In this document: positions 21,101 through 34,100 of the stretch, one piece after another
Layout of the letters: every line of letters begins with the position of its first letter
How positions within the stretch are numbered: position 1 is the first letter of the stretch
NCBI GenBank assembly: GCA_030144725.1
Contig: JASKMD010000030.1
Span: 2,825,896 to 2,889,895 of the forward strand
Reading direction: 5' to 3'
Origin: Haematococcus lacustris
Taxonomy: Eukaryota; Chlorophyta; Chlorophyceae; Chlamydomonadales; Haematococcaceae
DNA length: 64,000 bases
Notes under the pieces: generated by a model
Told to the model about the DNA's origin: nothing
Seen by the model: the letters and a program-made list of their open reading frames with translations, nothing else
The model's database searches: none
Translations under genes and position numbers: made by a program

Positions 21101-24100
21101 AGGCAGGTCAAGCTACGTTAACACTGGTGTCTGTGACTAAGCCCTAGCTCAAACCACTCCTGCCATTGTACAACAGGCACCAGGTGGCAAGAGGGCAAAC
21201 AGCAGGCGGAGTGGGTTTAGAAGGGGCAGGAGCAAAAACTCAGGCATCACACACGCAGGCCGATGCAAGGCAGGTCAAGCTGCACCCACACTATCACCTG
21301 TCAAGAAGTAGCTGCCATAACTCCTGTTGCCCAGTCCCCTGGCACTCTTGACCGCCCTTGCCCATCCTGCACACCACCTTCAGTCTACCCTTGCCAGCAC
21401 TCAGCCACCTCACACGCCACCCTCATCCTGACCTGCACGATCTCCATGTGCAGGAGCCCCAGGAAGCCGCAGCGGAAGCCAAACCCCATGGCGCTGGACA
21501 CCTCAGGCTCAAACTTTAGCGCCGCATCATTCAGCTGCAGCTTCTCCAGCCCCTCCCGCAGGTCCTGCCAGGCCAGCCACAAGCAAGCGCATGCAAGCGC
21601 GGTGCATGCGGTGTGAGGTACACCGACTGTCATGTACTGCAAGCTGCACCTGCTCTGCACTCAAGCTGGGGCTGTCAACAGCAGCTGTTTTCAGCACCAC
21701 AGTGCAGCAGTGGACTTGGTGATGGTGATAGGAGTGGGTTTGAATGGGTGTGGGTTCAAACCCCATTAGGCCCTTGCTCTGCATGCGCTGCTGATGCAAG
21801 CACCCACCTGGTAGTCGTCTGTCTCCACAGGAAACAGCCCACAGTACACCATAGGCTGCACGTCCTGATAGCCTGGCAGGGGGTTTGCAGCCATGTTCTT
21901 CTTCTGTGTTACTGTGTCACCCACTCGTGCGTCTTTCACACTCTTGATCTGTGCAGCCAGGTAGCCCACCTCGCCACAGAACAGGGTGTCCACCTACGTC
22001 ACCATTGGGACATGCTCAGTACATTCACAATTCCACTGCGCTTTGAATTCTCTGATCTGGTTGCCAGTCTAGAGCAAACCCCCAAACCATAACCCCCTTG
22101 AGCCTCTTGATGGTGCATGCGCTTGTGTCCGCTGTGCTGGAGTCTGGAGTGCTGGTGTCATGCGCTGTAGCAATCTTGGCACACTAGCAGCTGCGCTAGA
22201 CTGTTGAGGCCAGGGGCGATGATCACCTGCACTTTGCCGGGCGCCAGCACGCCAATCTCGTCCAGAGTGTACTCCTTGCCGGTGTTCATCATGACCACAG
22301 TGTCGCCACGAGAAACCTGGACAACCCAGACAGCATACAAGGGCACGTCACAGGCCGGCACTGTTGTGGCTCTGCGTGTGGTTGATTTGAGGAGATGCCA
22401 CTGCATGCACTGGATCACCATGCTATACTACAGCAGCAGCTCTTGCATGACCTAAAAGAGACCTTGCTTGTTCATGTACACAGCCCCTCAGGCACTTACC
22501 GCGCCATCCACCACCTTGAACTGACAGACCACGCCACGGTAGATGTCATAGTAGCTGTCAAAGATGAGGGCTCGCATCGGCTGCCCAATGGTATTGGTGG
22601 GAGCAGGCACACGCTGCACGATGGCTTCAAGTGTTTCCTGCACATGCCCATGCAAGCATGCATGCACCAGGCCTGCATACCCCCTTCATTGCACACAGTG
22701 CATAGGTGGCAATGAGCTGAGGCAGAGCTTGCCAGCCAAGGTGCTTGAGGAGAGGGACGAGGGCATGGCTCATGTCAGTACAGCCCTAGCCTAGAGCCTC
22801 AGCGTGCTTGTGGAGGGCCACTGTGGGTCACCAGTCCTAGCAGCTCTGGCTAGAGGCCTGAACACGTCCGTCCATGGTGTGGGGAGAGCCTTGACCTCAC
22901 CTCAATGCCCACCCCTTGCTTGGCTGACACTCTCAAGATGTTGCTGCAGTCCAGGCCAATGATGTCCTCAATCTCCTTCACCACCCGCTCAGGCTCGGCT
23001 CCTGCATCTCGGCACAGTCAGGGCCAGTGTGCTAGGGTTCAGTGCAGCAAATGCTCTAGATCAGCAGCCTGCTATGCCGCTGGTGGCTGTGCAGCAGGCT
23101 TTGAGCAAGACGTGGCCAGGCCTGCAGCAGCACTGCCTTGCTCTGCCACCTTTATCCCTGACTGATGTTTGGCTGGCACTTGCAAGCAGGGTTTCATTAC
23201 TCGTGCCATGCATGTGGATGACACATGAGGACAGGGGCAACGAGGCCCATATGATGAGGAAGGCAGCTTGGCAAGCCCTGGCTACGCAGCATTGCCCCTG
23301 GTGTAGCTGCACTAGTAGCAATACCAGCCTCCAGGCCGGCAGCTCAGGCACCTGGCAAGTCGATCTTGTTGAGGATGGGAATGACCTCCAGGTCGCTCTC
23401 TAGGGCCAACCACACGTTGGCCAGGGTCTGTGCCTCAACCCCTTGACTGGCGTCCACCACCAGCAGGGCACCTTCACACGCCGCCAGTGAGCGGGACACC
23501 TCGTAGCTGCATGCCAGGTCAGGTGTGTGGGGGGCAGGAAGGATGCGAGCAAGGGGACGGGATGCGAGCAAGGGCGGCAGGGACAGCCCAAAAGCACAGC
23601 AGCACAGCAGCGGTAGCAGCTCGAACGCATGGTGCAGGGGGTGGGGGGCAGGGACCGTGAGCAAGACAGGAGCACTGTGCTTTAGACTAAGACAATGCCT
23701 GCATGCTCGAGACTTGGTTGGAGTTTCAACCCTGCAGCTGGTCAGCTGCATGCTCAACACAGGCCAGCGGCGCACCTGAAGTCCACGTGACCTGCGCAGC
23801 AGCACACACCAGGACAAGGCAGGTCAGTGCAGGGTGCAGGGTGGCACACGTGCTGACCATGGCTGAAGCTCTGTGTGCTACGCTACTAAGTGGCTGAGCA
23901 CACCATTTAAAGGAACTGGCTGTTAAGCAGCGAATCTCATGCGTGACCAATATGGGCCAGCACGTGGTATAACCCCCATTGCCAACTCTCAGGCAATCAG
24001 AATGCTAGTGGGTGGCGATATCCCACATGCACTGCTCTACATTGAAATCCACTGCCTGGCAGCATTGTTGGGATCATGCATTCTAGCCTGCTCTCACCAA

Positions 24101-24983
24101 GCGACAGGGTGTGTTTAGAGTGGGGTCAGAGGTGAGGAGGGGCCTAACCTACCAGGGGTGTCAATCAGGTTGAGAGCATATAGCTGTCCGTCCTCGGCTG
24201 TGTACTTCATCCTGGCTGTGTTCAGCTTAATGGTGATCCCTCGCTCTCGCTCTATCTCATTGCTGTCCATGAATTGCTCCTGTAAGTAGGCAAGTGGGGA
24301 GGTAGCTATTAGACAGGCAGGCGAGCAGCAAGCAGGCAAACCTGGTTACGAGTAAGCCTGGTAATGAGGTCACGCACCACCATGTCCCTTGCTGCGACTG
24401 TCCCAGTCTTGAGTAGCAGCTGGTCTGCAAGAGTCGACTTTCCATGATCTGCACACCCATGCACACACATGGACTGGCTGTCAAGAATTGCTGTTCTTCA
24501 ACGCTGGGCCGAGCGGGGAGCTCATTTGCTTTCCACTCTGCTCTGTTGCTGACAACGTCATTTTCAAGTTGAAGAGGCTGAGTATTAAGAGAAAGAAACA
24601 GCCAGTGCTGAGGCTGCCCTGCTGGCATAACAGGCCGGACAGAGTAGCTTTTGTGGCCAGCATCAGGTGTGTGGTGCAGGCGCACCGATGTGTGCGATGA
24701 TGCTGAAGTTCCTGATGTTGGCAATGGGAACCTGCAGGCAACATACGGTATGGTGATGCTCGACCTACGAACTACACTGGACAAGCGGACTTGCCTTGGC
24801 CACAGCTCCATTTCCATAGAGCGCCCCTGGCCCTCCTTTGTCGATGCGCTCCTCAGCTGTAGCTACAGCGGCTGCTCGACAGACTTGTGACGGCCCTGCG
24901 TTCCTGGCTTGCACGGCCCGAGCACTCGTGTGAGTGCTGGAGTGCAGGCCTAGGTGCGCTGCAGCCATCGACAGAAATGGCAA
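18097..24983 (-). CDS. LEPA: chloroplast translation factor LepA/EF4 (GTPase)
   Basis: 18 exons: complement(join(18097..18198,18584..18713,19098..19197,19438..19484,19836..19986,20203..20305,20871..20990,21433..21564,21808..21993,22227..22316,22500..22637,22901..23001,23352..23506,23776..23791,24153..24279,24342..24448,24686..24731,24795..24983)), 679 aa. LepA/EF4 is a ribosome-dependent GTPase that remodels stalled or mis-translocated ribosomes; plants carry chloroplast and mitochondrial forms. Seen: an N-terminal ~60 aa Ala/Ser/Thr-rich transit-like peptide; G1 DHGKST 79-84; ERERGITIK switch I; G3 DTPGH 154-158; G4 NKID 208-211; G5 SAK 239-241; and the LepA-specific C-terminal block with RKKKLLQKQ and GKKRMKSLG. 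All 17 junctions keep phase. Exon 5 is a 16-nt microexon encoding part of GHVDF. The first intron uses a GC donor (AAG|GCAAGT). Start: ATG 24983, or 24968 in the same frame. Plastid targeting is inferred from the N-terminus. Confidence 0.95.
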
Positions 24984-25549
24984 TGTGGGTTTCCCTGCTG
25001 CTCGTGCTGGCAGCGGACATCACACCCGGCAGAGTATAGAAACTCGTTCTCCACCTTTACTTCCTACCTTCTTTAGGATTGGTGTGGTCCTTTGAGGGAG
25101 AACGAGAGTACCCTTACTTGGGTTTGAGACTTACTGCCAAGCACTTCATGGCTTGGTGCACAAACAAGGTGCACATGGGCTCACAACGCAGGCATGAAAG
25201 TAATCATTGTTTTAAGACAATCCCCTGCTTTCCGGCTGTTCTTTAATGGATCTCGTAGCGACTCAAAACGATACGTAAGCAGCAGCAGTACATCACCTCA
25301 GTATAACATTTTCACCCGGGGCGGTCTTTGAAGTCGACCATAGGTACGCTCTTGCCATTGCAATTATGAACTCGCAGCCAGTCTTTTTCATCACGACCTT
25401 TACTGTGTTCAGTGGTAACAAGGCGCCCATCTTTTCGAGCACAACGGATCATCGCACACTGAAGAAATCCGATGTACTGCACCGCGTCTCGCCAGGGTTT
25501 CTGCCATTCAGCTGCGCGCCATGCCCGCTGCCGATGCCCAAGGTGTGCG
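24984..25549. other. intergenic (LEPA 5' flank, RNPS1 3' flank)
   Basis: Minus-strand sequence 25314-25510 stays open without stops, but no family was recognised and it directly follows the RNPS1-like stop, so it is most likely its 3' UTR. No other feature seen. Confidence 0.45.
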
Positions 25550-27671
25550 TCACCGCTTCTTCGGTGGCGGCGACTGCGAGCTGGACGAGGTCGACTGCGA
25601 GGAGTGCGAGCTGCCAGACGAGGCTGACGAGGAGGAGGAGCGACTGGAGCCACTCGTGCCGCTGCTGCTTGAGCTACGCCCTCGAGCGGGCTTACGCACA
25701 GGCGACCGGCCCCCCTGTGTGACAAGTGCGATGCGGACATTGGACTGCAAGACTATCCCATGCAATCATCCCATCTTTAGTCAGCACTGTGACACCCAGA
25801 CAACCACTCGTGTCAATACATGGGCGATCAATTGTGTGGGCTGTGTATGAGCTGCTGGTGTGTGCGATACAATGGTCCACATACGCTGCACCGCACCTCC
25901 TCCAGGCAGACAAGCAGGCTAGAGCACAAACACAGCCGCACATTGCCTGGGCAGCTGTCTGGACAGATCACTGCTCACCCGGGGAGGGGTGCGGGACCGT
26001 GCAGGGGAACGGCGCCGCCGTGCAGGGGAAGGCGATCGGCGGCGGCCAGGTGAACGGCGAGGGGAGCTGCGCACGCCCCTGCGTGGTGAAGACCGCATGG
26101 CCGCTTGCGCCACCCCACCCTGAGCAGACCCACGGGGTGGGGGGCTGGGGCGCCGTGCCCCCATGTTGCGGTCAGAGCCCGGGCCGCGCAGCGGGCTTCG
26201 AGAGCGTCTGCAAACAAGTCCCAGAGAAATTGGTCATCAACTGCAACACGGTCACAAGTCAAGCCAGCTTGGCAGCAGGGCACAGGCTGCCTGCAGCATG
26301 CGGCAGCATGGCAGCGAAAGGTTACTTAAGCCCGCCTGCGGCACTCATTGGAGTCAGTGAAGATCCTGCAAGCCCTGTGTTAGGGTATGACAACACCATG
26401 GCTATGAGAGGTGCGCACCGGCGTTCCAACGACCTTCTGCGTGGTGGTGAGGGCAGCCGCTGCCCGCGAGGAGAGGGCATAGACCGCCTGGGAGGGGGGG
26501 ACGGCAACCGCCTGCCATCCCGATCCCTGTCATTGGCCATACCCCGCACGCCTGCAGGGCCGCCCCTATCACCCCTGTCACGGTCTCTCTCGCTCCGATC
26601 CCTATCAGCCCTGTCCCGGTCACCCCGCTCGCGATCAAACCTGTCCCTGTCAGGCCGGTCTTGTTCCATGCGCTCCCTTTCACTGCGCACCCTGTCACGG
26701 TCCATACCCCGATCATCCCGGCCCCCGCCTGTGTCTCTAGCCTGATCTCGGGGCAGGGCTGCTTCTGCTGGTCGCCTGCTGCTGCGCTCGTCCCGGCTGC
26801 CAGGGCGTGGTGGGGGGGAAGGCAGCCGTGGTGGGGGGGGCGGCAGGCCTTTGGCAACCACGGCCACCCTAGGAGGGGAATGGCGTCGAGGCTGAATGAT
26901 AAAGCTGACCCTGTAACACAACATGCAAACATTTGATTAGCGCTGCTTACAAACAACGCCAGGTGCAGGGGGCTACCAAGCACTTCCATGCTGTTACACT
27001 GCTTGATTAGGGGCCTGCCAGATCTTACCTTATGACATTGCCGTCCAGCTGGCCCTCATGCATATGGTCCAGCGCTTTCTGAGCATCGCTGTGCTTCTCA
27101 TATTCAACATGAGCAAACCCGCGCGGGAGGTTGACTGTCTTGTCAATTGCAAGCTCCACCTTGGCAAGCTTGCCATATGTGCTGAAGATCTCAGACAGGT
27201 GCTCCTCTGTCACATTGCGGGTTAGGTTCCCTACCACCAGGCGGGTCAAGCCTGCCTCCTCAGGTTGGCTCTGTATGTGATAAGATGTAAACAGCATATG
27301 TAAATATACGTCTGTAAATGTAAGAGACTAATAAAACCATCCTCACGTGTGGCAAGGTGGGACTCTTCGGTATCATGCAGAGCTTACCCACCTTCTCTTT
27401 ATGATCGCCGGCTGGAGCGGCCTCGTTACCATTGCGTAGCGGTGCCTTGTGCGGGTCAGCTGTGGACTTGGGAGGTGGAGAGGCCGACCGGCTACTACCA
27501 CTGCTGCCGCTGCTCGAGCTGCTGCTACCGCTCCTGCACACTATGCACGATGGGTTGAGAACTGCATTCACTGCGATCCAAGCCGTTCCATGCGCAGCCT
27601 GTGTACCTCGATGAGGAACCGGAAGCGCCAGACGAGGAAGTGTCTGATGCACTGTTTGATGGACTGCCCAT
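25550..27671 (-). CDS. RNPS1: RNPS1/SR45-type SR protein with one RRM
   Basis: Model: complement(join(25550..25714,25979..26207,26434..26910,27029..27270,27392..27533,27607..27671)), 439 aa, phase-consistent. Order: Ser-rich N-terminal RS-type segment (~1-60), one RRM at ~78-152 (RNP2 RLVVGNL 79-85; RNP1 RGFAHVEY 119-126), then a long Arg/Asp/Glu/Pro-rich region with RERD-like repeats and PSPPPRR motifs, and a C-terminal Ser-rich RS2 ending SQSPPPKKR. This RS1-RRM-RS2 plan is that of RNPS1 (animals) and SR45 (plants), nuclear splicing activators that bind the exon junction complex. The start at 27671 follows a possible acceptor (CTAG), so an upstream exon is possible; a basic MPSSRRHRE reading starts at 27919 but could not be spliced in convincingly. 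Its promoter region is shared with the divergent STE20-type kinase. Confidence 0.87.
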
Positions 27672-28197
27672 CGCTAGCACAGGGCCCCTGGCGCCAGCCT
27701 AGACAGTTGTTCCCCACAACGAGAGGCACGACCTTCCCAGTGCTTCACTGTCCTGCCAGCCAAGGTGGCAGTCGTTACACTTGGACACCAGCACGCAATG
27801 CGACCAACGGTAAAGTTAAACGACCCTAGAATTCTGCACTCGTGCTTGCCTGTGTCCAACAAGAGCACCGTGCAGCCAGGAACGAGATCAGACTCGCGAT
27901 GCCGTCTCGATGAGGGCATTTCAAGACCCAGACTAGCCGCCTAGGCTCTTAAACATTGTTCACAGGGCACACGCGGCTCAACTAAGGCGGCCTGTGCTCC
28001 TCGTTGGAGCAACCCGCTCGGGAAGTTGAGCATGAACCATAGGTAGTTCAGCTCATGGAGCGCGCTCTCACGGGCTTAGCCAGGATGGCCTCCCGAAAGT
28101 CCACGAAGGACCTCAATGGGCTCGACAAATACAGGTGCGGCCAGGTGAACTCGCAGAAGGCAGCATCTGCGGCATCATACTGTAGCGCTGACCCTCT
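27672..28197. other. divergent intergenic region (RNPS1 / STE20 kinase)
   Basis: About 525 bp between two divergent start codons, so it should hold both promoters and 5' UTRs. No clear TATA box was identified. Possible upstream exons of either gene cannot be excluded. Confidence 0.5.
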
Positions 28198-31100
28198 ATG
28201 CTGCCCGGCTGTCTCAGGGATTTCCCTGTCAGTGCAGACGCGTACGAGATATTGGATGATTGCGGTCGCGGAGTTAGCGCGACGGTACGCAATTGCGCAG
28301 TCATACCCCGCGGCCGGGCTCCCGTGACCGTTATGCGTGTACTGGCGCACAGGTGCACCGTGCCCTGTGCAAGCCGCTCAACGAGATTGTGGCCATCAAG
28401 AAGATGAACTTAGAAAGCCTAAATTGTGACCTGGTGGGCGGCTACAGCTATGGAGCAACATGCAGGAGTATTCATACCACCTCACAGCTCAGTTCCCAGC
28501 AACAGCAGTAGCAGTAAATGTAGAAGCGCAGCTTGCACTCGTGCTGCAGTGTGTCATACTTGGTGCGGCAGGATGAAATCATCCATGAGGCGCAAACCAT
28601 GCGGGCTTACAGCCATTCCAACGTCTTACCCCTGTACTGCTCCTTCGTCAGCGGGCAGGACTTGTGGATGGTCATGCCCTTTGTGTCCGGGGGCTCCGTG
28701 CTGCACATAATGAAGTACGGATATCCCGAGGTGGGCAGTGCAACAGCTGAGCGGCTAACCGCACTGTTTACACAGCTGATAGGCACATCACCTGTCACAG
28801 CATGTTTGCACTAGCAAGGGTTTGTCGCCATGTAGGGGCTGGACGAAGTGATCATAGCCACCATCATGAGGAGCGTGCTCAAGGCCCTTGAGTATGTGCA
28901 CAAGCAAGGGGGCATCCACCGAGACATCAAGGTAAGGATTCTGGAGGGGCTGTGTGCAGGTGTGTGTAAGGCACCATAACGTAATGCAACGATTACCAGT
29001 ACTACCCAGCACCTACTGTGAGCAAGGCTTCCAGGGTGCAGCCTGCAGTGCTAACAGCTGTACCTTGCTGAGTTGCCTAATCTGTTGGGATTCCTGGGTG
29101 GCACAGTGGGTTGCATGCGTGTCGCCTTCAGCATGGGTGCAGGTGAAGGCTGTGTGGTTGTGGCTAAGTTCTTTCACTCCTGTGCTTGTGAGGGCGGCAC
29201 CCATGCAGCACAATTGGGGTGCAGGCTCGGTGACAACAGCTGCAGCAGGCGTGCAGCAGCAGGAGTACCAGGCTCAGCCAGGAGCGGCAGCGGCAGCAGC
29301 AGCAGCAGCGCAGGCAAAGCAGGAGCTGTGAGGCCCTAACCCCTTCTATGTGTTTCCCAGGCGGGCAACATTTTGATAGACAACAACGGGCACGTGCAGC
29401 TGGGGGATTTTGGCGTAGCTGCATCCATGGAGCGCACTGGCAGCTGGGGCCACGACAAGGCGACCCGCATGACCTTCGTGGGCACACCCTGCTGGATGGC
29501 GCCTGAGGTCATGGAGCAAACGCAAGGGTGGGCTGGGGCAGGGGGTTGGGAGGGTTTGGAGGGGTCCAGCTGGGTAGGCCTAGGCAGGCTGGGGGGAGAG
29601 GGAGGGTCCGAGAGGGCTCCAGCAATGCAGGCTGGGGCTCCCTTGCAGTGCAGGGCGAGTGGGGTGAGTGTTGAAGGGGTGCAAAGCAGGCTGCAGGGAT
29701 GGCATGGAGCTGAGCAGATCAGCCAGACGCCTCAGGTGGGCGAGGCAGGGCATCAGGCTTGGTCGCTGCAGTATGTGCTCTGACAGTGGCTGCACAAGGT
29801 GCGAACTCTCAGTTTGGTGCTGGTGTAGGTCTATGGTGTGTGTCCGGCTGGCCCCCCTCATGCTCTAGACAGGGATCATGGCTGCTGGTGTGGCCTGGTT
29901 GGCCCGCAGGTATGATCGCAGCGCTGACCTGTGGTCATTTGGCATCACGTTGCTGGAGATGGCGCACGGCCATGCCCCCTTTGCAAAGTACCCACCTATG
30001 AAGGTGCTGCTGATGACCCTACAGAACCCGCCGCCTACCCTGGATGATCAGGGGAAGAAGCACTTCTCCAAGGTCAGAGCCTGGCGTGCAGCAGGTGCTC
30101 AGGCCTCCCTAGCCTGCTGCCTGTCAGCCTCTCAGCTGGAGCCGCCAGCCTCCAACCGCCCACACATACACATCTACATGGACATTCTTGTTGCTCACAA
30201 ACTGATATTGCCATCTAATGCCAGCTTATGCTACAGGGGCCAAGGGTGCCCCAAACAGCACATGCCAAACGTGAGCGGTCAGTTGCATGCTGTGTGCCAG
30301 CAACTGTGTGATTGTAAGGCTGGTTAAGGGCCGTCATCACCATTGTCATCTGCACCCTGGTGTGGGGTGCAGGCCATGCGGGATGTGGTGACCCGCTGCC
30401 TGCAAAAGGACCCAGGCCTCAGACCCACAGCCAGTCAGCTGCTGGAGCACAAGTTTTTCAAGGTGAGGGCCTAGCAAAGCAGGTGGTTGACAAGGTGGGG
30501 GTAAGCATATCCGCCTTGCCTTGGGCAGCTGCTGCTGCCACAGTCTCAGCAGTCGCAACAGCCACGAGAGCAGCTGGGGATTGGCAGTACAGCCTTCTCA
30601 ACCCATTGTGCCCTCCCAGTCCTTACACAACATGCTCGTAATGCTCGCTTTCCTTTGCTCCCATCCTCGCATTGTACCACCAAACAGGCCTCAACCTCTT
30701 GTAGCAGCTTACCATAGCCCGGTCATATCAAACCATATCCTTGCCTAGAAAGTACAGCAAAGAAATCCCCGTGTTCAGGAAATCAGGCACATGTTGATGT
30801 GGTTGTAATCTTGGCTGTCGTGCAGCAAGCTCGGGATGAGGAATTCCTGGCACGCCACCTCATGTCCGGGTTGCCCCCTCTCAAAGTCCGAGTCCAGGAG
30901 ATCAGGCAGGGTCGGGCCGCCACCAATGCCACAGACAACGAGAAGAACTTTGTGCGCTCTCAGGTACGAGCCGCTGCCAGCAGTGTATGACCCAGGGCTG
31001 ATGCACCTGCATACATTGACACGGTACAAGTCAGGCCGGATCAGGTCATTTTGGCTCAGGCCAAGCTCCTGGGCCTCTTGCATGTCGATGATGTAAGCAG

Positions 31101-34100
31101 AAACATGCACTGGTGGTGGTCCCTGCCTCAAGGAAAGGAGTCTCAAGAGTGTAACTCTAGTGCCACCGACCAGCTGAGGTTCATATTCTGCCCCAGCCCC
31201 AGTTTAAACTCTTGCTGCTGCTTCCACGCCAATGTTGCTCCTGCATCCTTGCCCTCCCCACTCCTGTCCCCCATCCCTGTGGCCCCACGCTCCCTGGTGC
31301 CACGGTTGCCATTCCTTCTGCCATGTGCCTGCACTGGGTGCTGCTCCCGCGGCTGCCACCACTGCTGTCCTTGCAGGACGAGTACAAGAAGGGCATCAGC
31401 TCCTGGAACTTTGACGTTGCCTCTCTCAAGGCCGCTGCCGCCCTGGAGCCGGGAGACGAGGAGGTGCTGCTGCCTACCATTGTGGAGAGCGAGGAGGTGC
31501 TGGAGGGCACCCTCAGTGGTCTGGCAGCCCACCAGGCAGCTGCTTTTGTGGCAGCCCAGCAGCCTGCCGCCCTGCCTGCTACAGCCAGCGGAGACAGCAC
31601 TGCATCTGCGGGTGCCGTGGCTGCTGGGTCCGGGACGTTGCTGCCAACATCCTCAGCCTTTGGTGAGGCATCTGGCCGGAGGGCTGTACTGGTGCACTTG
31701 GTGTGGGCTGCACTTACCCAGGAGAAAGGATTGGTAAAAACAGCCTGGGGACGTGATCTGGAGGTCCCTCACACCTTGTCACCGCAAGCACACCAGGCAG
31801 ACAGCTGATGCGGACAGAGTATGATTGTCATCACTGCTGGCGATCCCCATTGTACATCATGCTGTGGGGGATAGCATGACTCCTGGTCCACATCAGGGAG
31901 GGTACATACCTCCTCAGTCTGCTGCTTACACACTGCATGCGCCGCACCCGCTGCCTGTGCCTACTGGGTCCTGCCTGCGCAGCCTCATTGCAAGGGCAGC
32001 AGCATGTCATCAACACCAGCCTGGGGCCTGCGACAGCGCAGGGCCTCCAGCCCGGCACCTCTGTGGTGTCCGACAGTGAGTCACATGCAGCCTCACCCCA
32101 GGCCACATGCTGAAGCAGGTCAGGCGCAGCCCCTCCCGCTGCCCCTGCCTGCACCCATACCCCAACCCTTTGTTTCTTCTCTACTCAACTGTAGAGTACT
32201 GTTGAGCACGCAGCCTATGCATCCAAACCCCTGTGCGAGCCCTCTCCCACTGACCACTTCTTTTGCACACTCCCATGTGATGTACTGCAGTACTGCCAGT
32301 GGTCAGCAAGTGGCGCCACTCTCTAGCGCAGCCTCCACCGCAGCCTAAATTTCTATCCCCATGTGCAAGCCTTGCCTCTCTGAACACGTCTTTGGCACTC
32401 CCGGGTGCAATGCAGTCTTTAAGTATTGGCTGCCACTCCTGCCCGCCCTTTGCAGGCGGCACCTCAGGCAGTCTGGAGCCCCTGGTGGTGGCCACTGTTG
32501 AGGCCAGCCGAGCCCCACCTGCCTTGGACACGCTGACCATCTCGCCGGGTGCTGTCAGCCCTCTGGGTGGGTCCCTTGTGCACCAACCACTAGACCAAAG
32601 ATTCAAGGCATTTGCCATGCCTAGCAGGCCTGTCATCAAGATATGTCGAAGGGCATGCAGCAGCTGGCAGGCCAGGGATGTTTAGGTCGTGGCAAAAAAG
32701 GGTTTGGGGTAGTGGCATGGGCCCTGTGGCAAGTGGGGTTGCTACACATCAAAACCCACCATCATTTGCATATGTATTCTATGTGTAAGCATTGCCCTCT
32801 TCCTGTTGGCAGCTGTTGTGTGGTGAATCACGCAGAGCCTCTGCACTCCCAGTAAAGCGTTATGCCTGCTACCCTGCATGGCTGCCCCTGCACACCCTCA
32901 CCTCAGCTTTGCTTCTGCCTCTGTCTAAATGCCTACCGCTGCTGCTGTTGCTGCCGCTGCTGCTACCTCTGCTGCTGCTGATGCTACCTTTGCTGCCCTG
33001 CTGCTGCTACTGTGGCTGCCGCTGCTGCCCCCTCACAGGGTTGAGCCGTGAGGGCAGTGTGGCAGGTCCCTTAGCCAGCCTGGCCACGCTATCAACTCCC
33101 ACAGCCAGCAAACAAAAGATCAAGCAGCAGGTGTGAGGCCAGCCCACTGCAGCTGTATCCCACCTGCCGCAGTGGCTTACAAGCAGGCCCGTAAGACTCA
33201 AGATGCATCCATGATGTCTTCCCTGTTGTGGCTGTGAGCTTAAAGCGCACATAGTGGGTGCACCTAGCCGGGCAGGTCTGCGATTGATTTGCTCATGAGT
33301 AGCTACAGCTGTGCTCACCTGTCATGCCGCCTGCACACCAGCTGGTCCTACACAGCACACAGGTGCACAGAGGCGGTTGCGCCTTTCCACTGTGGCCATG
33401 CTGCCATGCCCTGCAACTTCTTGTCCGTGACCTGCTGCTTCCTCATCGCTCTGTAGCCGGCCTAAGCTTCGAGTCCTTCCCCGCAGGGCCGCTTCCAGGT
33501 GTACGAGCCAGGCAAGGAGCCACCTCACATGGCAGCTGCCCCTGCCGCCCCTACCACAACCCAAGGCACACCCCTCCTTGGGGAAGGGGCCCCAGGGGGC
33601 AGCAGGAGCCAGGGTGGGGCCAGCGCTGTGGGGCCGGCAGGAGCCCCTGGCGCCGTCCCTGAGGGCACCACTTCTGCCACCTCTGCTGCCACCCCTGCAG
33701 TCACAGTGCCGCGCATATCAGAGGATGGCATACTGAAAATGAGGTATGGCAAGCTGTTGTCACACACCTCAAATCAGCTGCTTGGCCTGACTGCCATGCC
33801 TGGCGTGTGCAGAATGGGTCGGGTCTGCACTTGCGGCTTGCTGACTGCGGCAGCTGTGTCATCTCCTTTGTTGTAGCGCATGGATGACATCAATGTGCAC
33901 CCATCCTTGCTCTTGCCACACGCCTCTTGGTTTGGTTGTCTGCTCCCTGGTTTAGTCAGTGCCTCAATGTCTGCTGGCTTGGATGCTATCGTGCCTGCCT
34001 ACATTCTTTTGTTTTGCTGCTTGACTGCTTGCACACTGGCTGCAACTCGCATGTTGCCCGTTGCCCCATCTTGCTCCGGCACGGTAGACATATCGACCTC

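Noticed and set aside
25312..25510. Minus-strand open reading after the RNPS1-like stop
   Set aside because: No family similarity or splice support; most likely 3' UTR.
27674..27919. Basic N-terminal reading MPSSRRHRE as the start of the RNPS1-like protein
   Set aside because: No splice combination joined it in phase to the Ser-rich exon; it probably lies in the 5' UTR.
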